Shown here: piece by piece, positions 38,877-47,135 of the stretch | Layout of the letters: each line of letters begins with the position of its first letter | Position numbering within the stretch: the stretch's first letter is position 1 | Source of the DNA: Arthrobacter oryzae | Lineage (GTDB): Bacteria; Actinomycetota; Actinomycetes; Actinomycetales; Micrococcaceae | Assembly (NCBI RefSeq): GCF_003634095.1 | Contig: NZ_RBIR01000002.1 | Location: forward strand, 658,191 to 722,190 | DNA: 64,000 bases | Direction of reading: 5' to 3' | Notes under the pieces: generated by a model | Database searches by the model: none | What the model saw: the letters and a program-made list of their open reading frames with translations, nothing else | Told to the model about the DNA's origin: nothing | Program-made: the position numbers and the translations under genes

Positions 38877-40738
38877 GCAGCGCAACGTTCGGCACCGCCA
38901 ACGAGGACAACGCCCACCTCAGCCGGAACGAAAGCCAGGCCGTCCGGCGGCGCTCCCTGGCCCTGCTGGGTTCCCTGATCCGTCCCGTCCGGGCCCGTTT
39001 CTGGCTGACGATCGTCGCGGTCGTCCTCTCCCAGGCCGCCCGGGTGGCGGGGCCGGCACTGATCGCCTTCGGAATCGACCACGCCCTGCCGGCCCTGCGC
39101 GCCGGCGACAGCGTTCCGCTGATGATCGCCGGCGTCTTGTATGTGGCCGCGGCCGCCGTCACCGCCGGACTGACCGCGCTCTACGTCACGTCAACGGCCC
39201 GGCTCAGCCAGGCCATGCTGCTGGACCTCCGCGTCCGGGTCTTCCGCCACACCCAGCGGCTGAGCCTGGAATTCCACGAAAAATACACCTCCGGGCGCAT
39301 CATCGCCCGGCAGACCTCGGACCTGGAGGCCCTGCGCGAGCTCCTCGATTCCGGCGTGAGCTCACTGGCCTCGGGCATCCTCTTCATGACATTCACGGCC
39401 ATCACGGTATTCGCTCTGGACTGGCGCAGCGGGGTCCTGGTGCTGGCCGCCGGCGTCCCGATGTATTTCCTGACCCGCTGGTACCAGAAGCACTCGCAGG
39501 CCGCCTTCCGTGAATCCCGGGTGGTCTCGGCCCGGCTGATCGTGCACTTCGTGGAGACCATGACCGGAATCCGTGCCGTGAAGACGTTCCGCAAAGAACG
39601 CGAAAATGCCGCGCGCTACGCCGGCCTCTCCGAGGACTACCGCCGCGCGACCGTCCGCACCATCAACCTCAACGGCATTTTCCAGCCCGGCCTGGTGCTG
39701 ATCGGCAACGTCTGCGTCGCCGTCGTGCTGCTCACCGGCGGCTTCCGGGTCCTCAGCGGCGACCTCGCTGTCGGCGTGCTCCTGGCCCTGATGCTGTCCA
39801 CCAAACGCTTCTTCCAGCCGGTGGACCAGATGGCGATGTTCTACAACTCCTTCCAGAGCGCCCAGGCGGCCCTGGAGAAGGTCTCGGGCCTGCTTGAGGA
39901 AATCCCCACCGTCCGGCCGCCGAAGACACCGGTCGCTCTGCAGGACGCGCGGGGCACCATCGACTTCGACGGCGTCGAATTCCGCTACGGCGACGGCCCG
40001 GTCATCATTCCGCGGCTGGACCTGCACATTCCCGCCGGCCAGACGGTCGCGCTCGTCGGGCAGACCGGCGCCGGCAAGTCCACCCTCGCGAAGCTGATCG
40101 CACGCTTCTACGACGTCTCCGCCGGCTCCGTCACCCTCGACGGCGTGGACCTGCGCCAGCTCTCGACCGAGGACCTGCGCCGCAACGTCGTTATGGTCAC
40201 CCAGGAGGCCTTCCTGTTCAGCGGCTCCGTGGCGGACAACATCGCCCTGGGCCGGCCCGACGCCTCCCGCGCGGAGATCGAGGACGCCGCCCGGGCGGTG
40301 GGGGCGCATGCCTTCATCACGGAACTTCCCGACGGCTACGACACCGACGTCAACAAGCGCGGCGGCCGCGTCTCCGCCGGGCAGCGCCAGCTGATCAGCT
40401 TCGCCCGCGCATTCTTGGCCCGCCCGGCCGTCCTGATCCTGGACGAGGCGACCTCCTCGCTGGACATCCCGTCCGAACGCATAGTTCAGCAGGGCCTCGC
40501 GGGGCTCCTGCGCGGCACGCGGGAGGCAAGCATCCGGGAGACGGGCCCGGACGGGGTCCGCGGCGCCGGACGGACCGCCCTCATCATCGCCCACCGGCTC
40601 TCCACCGTGGAGACGGCGGACCGGGTGCTGGTGGTGCACGACGGACGCGTCGTCGAAGACGGCACGCCCCAGCAGCTGATCGGCGAGGGCGGCGCCTTCG
40701 CCCGCCTCCACGGCGCCTGGAAGGACTCGCTGGTCTGA
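38873..40738 (+). CDS. ABC exporter half-transporter with canonical ATP site
   Basis: A 621-residue partner of the previous subunit. Six membrane helices precede a nucleotide-binding domain with Walker [10 protein letters not shown] (about 395-403) and Walker [12 protein letters not shown] with the catalytic Glu. The signature is altered, VSAGQRQL instead of LSGGQ. The intact ATP site therefore pairs this Walker A/B with the LSGGQ of the partner, and the degenerate site pairs the two altered motifs, as in known heterodimeric exporters. A roughly 20-residue insertion precedes the H-loop AHRLST. Confidence 0.92.
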   Translation: MSSATFGTANEDNAHLSRNESQAVRRRSLALLGSLIRPVRARFWLTIVAVVLSQAARVAGPALIAFGIDHALPALRAGDSVPLMIAGVLYVAAAAVTAGLTALYVTSTARLSQAMLLDLRVRVFRHTQRLSLEFHEKYTSGRIIARQTSDLEALRELLDSGVSSLASGILFMTFTAITVFALDWRSGVLVLAAGVPMYFLTRWYQKHSQAAFRESRVVSARLIVHFVETMTGIRAVKTFRKERENAARYAGLSEDYRRATVRTINLNGIFQPGLVLIGNVCVAVVLLTGGFRVLSGDLAVGVLLALMLSTKRFFQPVDQMAMFYNSFQSAQAALEKVSGLLEEIPTVRPPKTPVALQDARGTIDFDGVEFRYGDGPVIIPRLDLHIPAGQTVALVGQTGAGKSTLAKLIARFYDVSAGSVTLDGVDLRQLSTEDLRRNVVMVTQEAFLFSGSVADNIALGRPDASRAEIEDAARAVGAHAFITELPDGYDTDVNKRGGRVSAGQRQLISFARAFLARPAVLILDEATSSLDIPSERIVQQGLAGLLRGTREASIRETGPDGVRGAGRTALIIAHRLSTVETADRVLVVHDGRVVEDGTPQQLIGEGGAFARLHGAWKDSLV

Positions 40739-40825
40739 GCCGCCCGCGGTCCCTGTTTCACGCCCGATTTCGCATCCGGGGCCTTGATCGGATACTCTTG
40801 TGAAGTTGCTTTTGAAGCAGCGGAT

Positions 40826-40902
40826 CGGGATGTGGCGCAGCTTGGTAGCGCGCGTCGTTCGGGACGACGAGGTCGCAGGTTCAAATCCTGTCATCCCGAC
40901 CA
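40826..40902 (+). tRNA. tRNA-Pro (anticodon CGG)
   Basis: A 77-base cloverleaf with CCA encoded. The acceptor stem CGGGATG pairs with CATCCCG. The anticodon arm is CGTCG-TTCGGGA-CGACG, giving CGG (reads CCG), and the T-arm has GGTTCAAATCC. A strong terminator follows at once. Confidence 0.97.
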
Positions 40903-40907
40903 GTAAT

Positions 40908-40941
40908 AAAAGAGGACCCTCCACGCGGAGGGTCCTCTTTT
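40908..40941 (+). terminator. Intrinsic terminator of tRNA-Pro
   Basis: A perfect 15-bp stem (40908-40922 with 40927-40941, arm AAAAGAGGACCCTCC) and an ACGC loop, with the T-run inside the 3' arm. Confidence 0.9.
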
Positions 40942-40996
40942 CGTTGCGGCGGTGCCGGGGCCCGCCCCCAGGATCGGCCAGGATTGGCCCGGGCGC

Positions 40997-41034
40997 ACTG
41001 CGGCCCCGGAGGGGATCCTCCGGGGCCGCAGTGG
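40997..41034 (-). terminator. Perfect 17-bp hairpin downstream of the peptide gene
   Basis: CACTGCGGCCCCGGAGG (40997-41013) and its exact complement (41018-41034) flank GGAT. It lies 57 bases past the peptide stop. There is no U-run, as in many actinobacterial terminators. Confidence 0.6.
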
Positions 41035-41090
41035 AAATGCGTGCTGCAGATACCGGCGCGTGCTGCGCTGGACCTGTCACATCGGGCGTC

Positions 41091-41309
41091 TTACATCGGG
41101 TCGGGCCAGTTGCCGACGTTCGTCGATGCGGTCATCGGGTCGGGCCAGTTGCCGACCGCCTGCGCCGTGCGCATGGGATCGGGCCAGTTGCCGACAGCGG
41201 CAACGTGGGAGCCATCGGTCAGTGAAGCAGCGGACAGCACGGCCGGGGCCGCGGCGGAGAATGCCAGTGCGCCCGCCAGGACGGCGCCGGCTGCAATCTT
41301 CTTCAACAT
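41091..41309 (-). CDS. Secreted pro-peptide with three VGNWPDPM repeats
   Basis: A 72-residue precursor. M-L-K-K and a hydrophobic stretch (IAAGAVLAGALAF) form a Sec signal peptide with likely cleavage near APAVLSA. After a short linker the octapeptide VGNWPDPM occurs three times at an exact 13-residue (39-base) period: 41195-41172, 41156-41133 and 41117-41094. Spacers are RTAQA and TASTN, and the last copy ends at the stop. ATG 41309 follows GAGG; TTG 41321 is an in-frame alternative. It is divergent from an HTH-TPR regulator. By analogy with RRNPP pheromone precursors it probably releases a small signalling peptide. A multi-copy antimicrobial or a structural peptide is the alternative. I know of no named family. 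Confidence 0.8.
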   Translation of the reverse strand: MLKKIAAGAVLAGALAFSAAAPAVLSAASLTDGSHVAAVGNWPDPMRTAQAVGNWPDPMTASTNVGNWPDPM

Positions 41310-41369
41310 AGAGTTCCTCAATAAGCGTTGGGGTCCTTAACCAAGTCATCACTACCCTTGTTGACACAC

Positions 41370-41400
41370 ATTGTAAAATGGTTTCCACAGAGACTGTCAA
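41370..41400 (-). promoter_or_regulatory. Promoter of the pro-peptide gene
   Basis: On the minus strand TTGACA (41400-41395) and TACAAT (41375-41370) are 19 bases apart; TTTACA (41377-41372) gives a 17-base alternative. A facing TTGACA on the plus strand (41361-41366) makes an inverted TTGACA/TGTCAA pair across the region, a plausible regulator site. Confidence 0.55.
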
Positions 41401-41439
41401 GCATTTAGTACAAAGATTGTCCGGAATTAGGAGGTATCC

Positions 41440-42705
41440 GTGGGGAACGGATTTGGGGAGAAGCTCCGCGCGGAACGGCTCGAACGCGGGCTGACGCAAG
41501 CGGAGCTGGGCCGCGACCTTTACTCCCCCAGCTACATTTCTCTGCTGGAAACCGGACGCCGCGAGCCCACTGCCGACGTCATCGAGGAGCTGGCCCACAG
41601 GCTCGAGCTGGCCCCCAAGGCGCTTGAGGCCTGGAGCCAGCCGGTGTCCATCAGCGACGCAGAATATGTGCTCGCCGGACTGTATGCCCGGCAGGCCTGG
41701 GACCTCCGGGACTACCCGGTAGCCGCCGCCCACGCCGCCGCCGCGGCCAAGATCGCCCTGGAGGCCAAGAACACCAGCGCGTGGTGGAACATGACCTACA
41801 TGCAGGCCGAGTGCCTGATCAAACAGGGCCTCTGGCAGGAGTGCAAGGACGTCGTCCAGAATCTTCTGGAGCACCCGATGGCCGCGGAGTCCGCCGGGCT
41901 CGGCGTCCGGGCAGAACAGATGCTCGCCGCAGCCTCCCAGGGCCAGGGCCAGCTGACCGCCGCCGTCGAGCACGCGCAGGAAGCCGTGCGGCTCTGCGCC
42001 GGGCTGCCCAAGGGCTCCACCATGATCATCGGGGCCCTGCGGGCCCTCATCGGCGCCCTGGCCGAGAGCGGCCGGCTGGATGAGGCGTGGGAATACTGCC
42101 AGGCCATGAACGCGCAGATGGATGACCACTCCATGTCCCAGCTCGCCGGCGAGGTGGCCTGGGTGATCGGCAACGTGGCCTTCATGCGCCACGACTACGC
42201 GGAGGGCATCAAGTACCACGAGCGCGCCGGCCGGCTGCTTTCCCCGGCCAACGACATCGACCTGTGGGCCCGGTTCAACAAGGCCTCCGCGGCCGTCCGC
42301 CTGTCCTCGGGAATTGTGGAACCCGAAACCCTGTCATCGATCGAACGCGCCGAACTGGCCCTCTCGATTGTGGGCGGCAACAGGACCGACCAGCTGGAGG
42401 TGGCCTTCATCCGGGCCCGCTGGCTCTACCTCACCGGGGACATCGTCGCCGCGGTCCAGAAGCTGCGGGAGATCCACGCGGAACGGCAGGTCCTGGCCCG
42501 GCACACGGCAGGGGAGGTCTCGCTGCTGCTGGGCAAGGCCCTCAAGGCCGCGGGCGAGTCCGCCGAGGCGCTGGTCTACCTTGAGGAAGCCCAGAAGGAG
42601 TTCAGCGCGGCAGGAGCCTCGGACCGGGTCCAGCAGGCGCTGGATGCCGTGCTGGAGATCCGGCTCGCCCAGCGGCGCGCCGAGGCTGCTTCCACCGAGG
42701 CCTAG
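41440..42705 (+). CDS. HTH-TPR transcriptional regulator, RRNPP-like receptor candidate
   Basis: A 421-residue protein. Residues 8-60 are a Cro/CI-type helix-turn-helix (LRAERLERGLTQAELGRDLY, then ISLLETGRREPTADVIEEL). Residues about 75-415 are helical repeats of TPR type (VLAGLYARQAWDLRDYPVAA, AWWNMTYMQAECLIKQGLW, ALVYLEEAQKEFSAAGASDR). This DNA-binding plus TPR plan is that of Rgg/PlcR/PrgX peptide receptors, though longer. GTG 41440 has TTAGGAGGT upstream, a near-perfect Shine-Dalgarno. The 130-base divergent spacer shared with the pro-peptide gene strongly suggests that the peptide is its ligand and that it controls the peptide promoter; that is inference. Confidence 0.88.
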   Translation: MGNGFGEKLRAERLERGLTQAELGRDLYSPSYISLLETGRREPTADVIEELAHRLELAPKALEAWSQPVSISDAEYVLAGLYARQAWDLRDYPVAAAHAAAAAKIALEAKNTSAWWNMTYMQAECLIKQGLWQECKDVVQNLLEHPMAAESAGLGVRAEQMLAAASQGQGQLTAAVEHAQEAVRLCAGLPKGSTMIIGALRALIGALAESGRLDEAWEYCQAMNAQMDDHSMSQLAGEVAWVIGNVAFMRHDYAEGIKYHERAGRLLSPANDIDLWARFNKASAAVRLSSGIVEPETLSSIERAELALSIVGGNRTDQLEVAFIRARWLYLTGDIVAAVQKLREIHAERQVLARHTAGEVSLLLGKALKAAGESAEALVYLEEAQKEFSAAGASDRVQQALDAVLEIRLAQRRAEAASTEA

Positions 42706-42742
42706 CCCCGCGGGCGGCGGCCCGGCAGGCGCTCCGCCGCGG

Positions 42743-43723
42743 CTAGGCGAACGTCCGGCCGGTGAGCTTCTCGTAGGCCTCCACGTAGCGGCTACGCGTG
42801 CGCGCCACGACGTCGGCGGGCAGCGGCGGCGGGGGTGTGTCCGAGGCCTTGTCCCAGCCGGACTCCGGCGAGGTCAGCCAGTCGCGCACGTACTGCTTGT
42901 CATAGGACGGCTGCGCCTGCCCGGGCCGGTACGTGGCGGCATCCCAGAAGCGCGAGGAGTCCGGGGTCAGCACCTCATCGCCCAGGGTGATCACGCCGTT
43001 CGCCGCGTCGAGGCCGAACTCCACCTTGGTGTCGGCCAGGACGATCCCGCGGCCACGGGCGATGCCCTCGGCCTTGGTGTAGATCTCCAGGGTGAGCTCG
43101 CGCAGCCGGGCCGCGACGTCCTCACCCACGAGGCCCACGACGGCGTCGTAGGTGATGTTCTCGTCGTGCTCGCCCACCTCGGCCTTCGCCGAGGGCGTGA
43201 AGATGGGTTCCGCCAGGCGCGATCCGTCCACCAGGCCGGCGGGCAGCGGGATGCTGCACACGGTGCCCGATGTGCGGTACTCCAGAAGCCCGGAGCCGGT
43301 GAGGTAGCCGCGGGCGATGCATTCGACCGGGAACATGTCCAGCTTCTTGCAGATCATCGCCCGGCCCTCGACGGCGGCCGGAACACCGCCCTCGGCCGTG
43401 GAGGCGAGGACGTGATGGGCGACGCCGAGCTGTTCGAACCACCACAGGCTCAGCTGGGTCAGGATGCGTCCCTTGTCCGGGATCTCGCTGGCCAGCACGT
43501 GGTCGTAGGCGCTGATGCGGTCGCTTGCCACCACCAGGACGCAGTCCTGGCCGACGCGTTCGGTGATGGCGGCGTCGGCGGGGATGTATAGGTCACGGAC
43601 CTTGCCGGAGTAGACGTGCTGCCAGCCCGGGAGGTCCTGCGTAGCAGTGTCCAGACCGCCCTTGGGCTGGGAATTGGGCTGGGCGGGGCCGGGCGTCGAG
43701 GCTGCGGGTTCCGTCACGGTCAT
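42743..43723 (-). CDS. purC: SAICAR synthetase
   Basis: A 326-residue enzyme of purine biosynthesis joining CAIR and aspartate with ATP. GKVRDLYIPAD (phosphate-binding loop), ASDRISAYDHVLASEIPDKG, PVECIARGYLTGSGLLEY and DTKVEFGLDAANGVITLGDE are the family blocks. The N-terminal 30 residues are a Pro/Gln-rich extension. ATG overlaps the purD stop by four bases (ATGA), so purD-purC form a coupled unit. Confidence 0.96.
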   Translation of the reverse strand: MTVTEPAASTPGPAQPNSQPKGGLDTATQDLPGWQHVYSGKVRDLYIPADAAITERVGQDCVLVVASDRISAYDHVLASEIPDKGRILTQLSLWWFEQLGVAHHVLASTAEGGVPAAVEGRAMICKKLDMFPVECIARGYLTGSGLLEYRTSGTVCSIPLPAGLVDGSRLAEPIFTPSAKAEVGEHDENITYDAVVGLVGEDVAARLRELTLEIYTKAEGIARGRGIVLADTKVEFGLDAANGVITLGDEVLTPDSSRFWDAATYRPGQAQPSYDKQYVRDWLTSPESGWDKASDTPPPPLPADVVARTRSRYVEAYEKLTGRTFA

Positions 43724-45030
43724 GCCTTCGCTTTCGACGCGGCCGGTGCGCCCGGCGTCGTCACCTGGATTTGGCCGCGCGCGGCTTTGCGGCCGATGTC
43801 GGTGCGGAACTGGCTGCCGTCCAGCTGGACGAGCTCGACGCCGTCGTACGCCCGTTCCCGGGCCTCCACCAGGTCGGTGCCCAAAGCCACGACGGCGAGG
43901 ACGCGGCCGCCGGCGGAGACCACCCGGCCTTCGTCGTCCAGCTTCGTGCCGGCGTGGATGACGTGGACGCCTTCCAGCGCGTCAACCTTCTTCAGGCCGC
44001 GGATCCGGTCGCCCGTCCGCGGGGTGTCTGGATAGTTTTCGGCGGCCACGACGACGGCGACGGCGGTGTCCTTGGACCAGCGCAGCGGCTGCACCTTGTC
44101 CAGTTCGCCCTTCGCGGCGGCCATGAGCAGCCCGCCGAGGGGCGTCTTTAGCCGGGCGAGGACGGCCTGGGTTTCGGGATCGCCGAACCGGACGTTGAAT
44201 TCGATGACCCGGGTGCCCCGCGGGGTCAGGGCGAGGCCGACAAAGAGCACACCGACGAAGGGCGTCCCGCGGTGGGCCATCTGGTTGACCGTGGGCTGGG
44301 CGACGCGGTCGATCACTTCCTGGACCAGGCCTTCGGGGGCCCATTCCAGCGGGGTGTAGGCGCCCATGCCGCCGGTGTTGGGGCCTTCGTCGTTATCGAA
44401 GATGCGCTTGAAATCCTGCGCCGGGGACAACGCCACGGTGTTGCGGCCGTCGCAGAGGACGAACACGGAGACCTCGGGACCGTCCAGGAATTCCTCGATG
44501 ACCACGGCGCCGCCGGCGTCGAAGCAGGTCTGCGCGTGCGCCAGGGCCTCGTCCCGGTTGGAGGTGACCACCACGCCCTTGCCGGCGGCGAGCCCGTCAT
44601 CCTTGACGACGTAGGGGGCGCCGAAGGTGTCGAGGGCGTCGGCGGCTTCCTCGGCGTTGGAGGCCACGCGGGCCATGGCGGTGGGGACACCGGCCTCGGC
44701 CATGACTTCCTTGGCGAAGGCCTTGGAGGCTTCCAGCTGGGCCGCGGCCTTGCTGGGCCCGAACACCGGGATGCCGGCGGCACGGACGGCGTCGGCCACA
44801 CCGGCGGCGAGGGGCGCCTCGGGGCCGACCACCACCAGGTCCACGGTGAGCTTGACCGCCAGCGCGGCGACGGCGTCGGGATCGTTCGCGTCGATCGCGT
44901 AGGTGGGGACGAGCGCGCTGATACCGGCGTTGCCCGGGGCCGCGTGGACCTCGGAAACGTTGGGGTCTGCAAGCAAGGATCGGACAATGGCGTGTTCGCG
45001 GCCGCCGGGGCCGATGACAAGTACCTTCAC
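43720..45030 (-). CDS. purD: Phosphoribosylamine-glycine ligase (GARS)
   Basis: A 436-residue ATP-grasp enzyme of purine biosynthesis. [16 protein letters not shown] opens the N-domain; [20 protein letters not shown] binds nucleotide; [31 protein letters not shown] and [18 protein letters not shown] are the catalytic blocks. GTG 45030 is chosen because it starts the conserved domain and follows GGAG; a 51-residue upstream extension would run through repeat array C. It is the first gene of purD-purC. Confidence 0.96.
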   Translation of the reverse strand: MKVLVIGPGGREHAIVRSLLADPNVSEVHAAPGNAGISALVPTYAIDANDPDAVAALAVKLTVDLVVVGPEAPLAAGVADAVRAAGIPVFGPSKAAAQLEASKAFAKEVMAEAGVPTAMARVASNAEEAADALDTFGAPYVVKDDGLAAGKGVVVTSNRDEALAHAQTCFDAGGAVVIEEFLDGPEVSVFVLCDGRNTVALSPAQDFKRIFDNDEGPNTGGMGAYTPLEWAPEGLVQEVIDRVAQPTVNQMAHRGTPFVGVLFVGLALTPRGTRVIEFNVRFGDPETQAVLARLKTPLGGLLMAAAKGELDKVQPLRWSKDTAVAVVVAAENYPDTPRTGDRIRGLKKVDALEGVHVIHAGTKLDDEGRVVSAGGRVLAVVALGTDLVEARERAYDGVELVQLDGSQFRTDIGRKAARGQIQVTTPGAPAASKAKA

Positions 45031-45084
45031 AGTCTCCAAGGGTACGTGGTGGACCCCGCAGGCTCCTAAGCTGTGTCGGCCGCT

Positions 45085-45461
45085 GGACATGCCCGTTCCC
45101 GCGCCCGGGCATGCCCAGCGCGGGCGTGATCCACGGGACATGCCCACTCCCCGCCCCGTCTGCCAGGCACCCCCACGGGACATGTCCAGTCCCCGCCCCG
45201 CCCGCTGGGCACAATGCCATCATGCTCACGCCCCGGCCCTAGGGCTGGGCATGTCCCTCGGAGCCCGGTGAGCATGTCCACTCGCGTGGTCCGGGGCTGA
45301 GCATGTCCAGGCACGGGGTCCAGGGCCGGGCATGTCCCTCGGAGCCCGGTGGGCATGTCCACTCACGTGGTCCGGGGCTGAGCATGTCCAAGCGCGGGGC
45401 CCGGTGAGCATGTCCAGGCACGGGGCCCAGGGCTGGGCATGTCCCTCGGAGCAGGGAGTTT
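45085..45461. repeat. Array C of GGRCATGYCC near-palindromes
   Basis: Fills the 479-base divergent gap between purD and the molybdopterin oxidoreductase. Left cores start at 45085, 45107, 45136 and 45178. The central 23-bp element is 45206-45228. Right cores start at 45247, 45270, 45299, 45328, 45351, 45380, 45406 and 45435. Left cores read GGACATG or are symmetric; all right cores read G(G/A)GCATGTCC. Cores at 45247/45270/45299 recur exactly 81 bases later, showing a tandem duplication. A degenerate TTTGTCC copy ends near 45461. No convincing gene is present. Confidence 0.88.
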
Positions 45462-45509
45462 GTCCACTCGCCTGACAATCCGGCGGGCGTGCGGCTACGA
45501 ATGGCCTGT

Positions 45510-47099
45510 ATGAACAAGCCCAGCATGAAGTCCAGCAAGCGGCCCCGCGGCGCCACCGCCCTGGCCGCGGTGGCCGGAGTTGCCGCCGCCGCCGTCGTCC
45601 TCTCCGTCGCGGAACTGATCGGCGCGTTCTTCACCACGCGGGCGACGCCCCTGATCGCGCTGGGCTCGACGTTCATCGACTTCACGCCCCTGTGGATGAA
45701 GAACTTTGCCGTTGAAACGTTCGGCACCAACGACAAGGCGGCGCTCTTTGTCGGGATGGCGGTCACGATTCTGCTCCTCGCGTGCGTGCTCGGCATCGTG
45801 GCCTACCGGAAATGGGGCCTGGGCGTGGCCGGAGTGCTGCTAATGGGCGCCGTGATCGTCGGCAGCGTCGTGACCCGGGCCGGCGTCAAGCCCGTCGATG
45901 CCATCCCCTCCCTGATCGGCACCATCTCGGGGCTCGTGGTGCTGCGGTTCCTGATCACCCGGCTGTGGCGCATGCAGGAGTGGCCGGACCGGGCGGCGGA
46001 CCTCGCCGCGAAGGAACCCGAACGCCCGGCAACCACGCGGCGCGGATTCTTCGCCGCCGCGGGAATCACGGCCGCTGCCTCGGCCGTTGCCGCGACCGGC
46101 GGCCGGATGCTCAGCTCCGCCCGCAGCAACGTGGCCGCGGCCCGGGAGTCCCTTCAGCTGCCCGCCCCCGCCAAAGCCGCCGCTGCGGTCCCGGCCGGCG
46201 TCCAGTCCAAGGTCCCCGGCGTGGTGCCGTGGCTGACCCCGAACAAGGACTTCTACCGGATCGACACGGCCCTCAGCGTTCCGGAGATCAACGTCCAGGA
46301 CTGGGAACTGCGCATCCACGGCATGGTGGAACAGGAGGTCCGGCTGACCTTCCAGGACCTGCTCGACGCCAAGCTCATCGAATCCCATGTCTCCCTGACT
46401 TGCGTGTCCAATCCGGTCGGCGGAAACCTGGCCGGCAACGCCAAATGGCTGGGCATGCCCATCCGCGACGCCCTGAAGATGGCTCGTCCCAAGGCCGGTG
46501 CGGACATGGTGCTTTCCACCTCTATCGACGGTTTCAGCGCCTCCACCCCTCTGGAGGTCCTCCAGGACGGCCGCGATGCAATGCTGGCAATCGCCATGAA
46601 CGGCGAAGCCCTCCCGCTGGAACACGGCTACCCGGTGCGGATGGTGGTCCCCGGGCTGTACGGCTTCGTCTCCGCCACCAAGTGGGTAGTGGACCTGGAG
46701 GTCACCCGGTTCGCCGACAACAAGGCGTACTGGACCCAGCGCGGCTGGTCCGAGCGCGGCCCGATCAAGACCATGGCCCGGATCGACGTGCCGAAGTCCT
46801 TCGCCAAGGTCCCGGCCGGCAAGGTCGCAATCGGCGGCACCGCATGGGCCCAGACCCGAGGCATCACCAAGGTTGAGGTGCAGATCGACAGCGGCCCGTG
46901 GACCGAGGCCGTGCTCTCGGATGAGGCCTCCCTCATCACGTGGCGGCAGTGGTCCCTGGACTGGGATGCCACGCCCGGCCCGCACTACCTCAAGGTCCGC
47001 GCCACGGACGGCTCCGGCGAGGTCCAAACCGACAAGCGGGCGGATCCGGTGCCCGACGGCGCATCCGGTTGGCAGTCGGTGATGGTCACCGTGGAGTAA
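45510..47099 (+). CDS. Membrane-bound molybdopterin oxidoreductase (sulfite oxidase family)
   Basis: A 529-residue protein. Residues 1-150 have about five hydrophobic helices. A twin-arginine-like TTRRGFFAAAGITAAASAVA (about 175-195) precedes the extracytoplasmic domain, which has the sulfite-oxidase molybdopterin fold. The Mo-ligating Cys is in VSLTCVSNPVGG (about C298). The C-terminal dimerisation domain ends WQSVMVTVE. The physiological substrate is unknown; the membrane part may pass electrons to the respiratory chain. Start candidates are GTG 45489, ATG 45501 and ATG 45510; the last fits ACGAAT seven bases upstream. Confidence 0.88.
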   Translation: MNKPSMKSSKRPRGATALAAVAGVAAAAVVLSVAELIGAFFTTRATPLIALGSTFIDFTPLWMKNFAVETFGTNDKAALFVGMAVTILLLACVLGIVAYRKWGLGVAGVLLMGAVIVGSVVTRAGVKPVDAIPSLIGTISGLVVLRFLITRLWRMQEWPDRAADLAAKEPERPATTRRGFFAAAGITAAASAVAATGGRMLSSARSNVAAARESLQLPAPAKAAAAVPAGVQSKVPGVVPWLTPNKDFYRIDTALSVPEINVQDWELRIHGMVEQEVRLTFQDLLDAKLIESHVSLTCVSNPVGGNLAGNAKWLGMPIRDALKMARPKAGADMVLSTSIDGFSASTPLEVLQDGRDAMLAIAMNGEALPLEHGYPVRMVVPGLYGFVSATKWVVDLEVTRFADNKAYWTQRGWSERGPIKTMARIDVPKSFAKVPAGKVAIGGTAWAQTRGITKVEVQIDSGPWTEAVLSDEASLITWRQWSLDWDATPGPHYLKVRATDGSGEVQTDKRADPVPDGASGWQSVMVTVE

Positions 47100-47135
47100 C
47101 CGGGGTATCCGCGTCCGGCACCATAGACTTGCTGC

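Noticed and set aside
37053..40738. The nearby ABC exporter as dedicated exporter of the VGNWPDPM precursor
   Set aside because: It lacks a peptidase domain, is separated by a tRNA gene and terminators, and the precursor has its own Sec signal.
41091..41309. Lantibiotic or other modified bacteriocin precursor
   Set aside because: No modification enzyme, dedicated peptidase-exporter or immunity gene is adjacent, the repeats contain no Cys or Ser/Thr, and a Sec signal replaces a leader peptide; still not fully excluded.
31363..45461. LexA SOS boxes or simple terminators as an explanation of the GGRCATGYCC arrays
   Set aside because: The actinobacterial SOS box (TCGAAC-N4-GTTCGA) is different, and the arrays lack U-runs and also occur between divergent genes where no terminator is needed.
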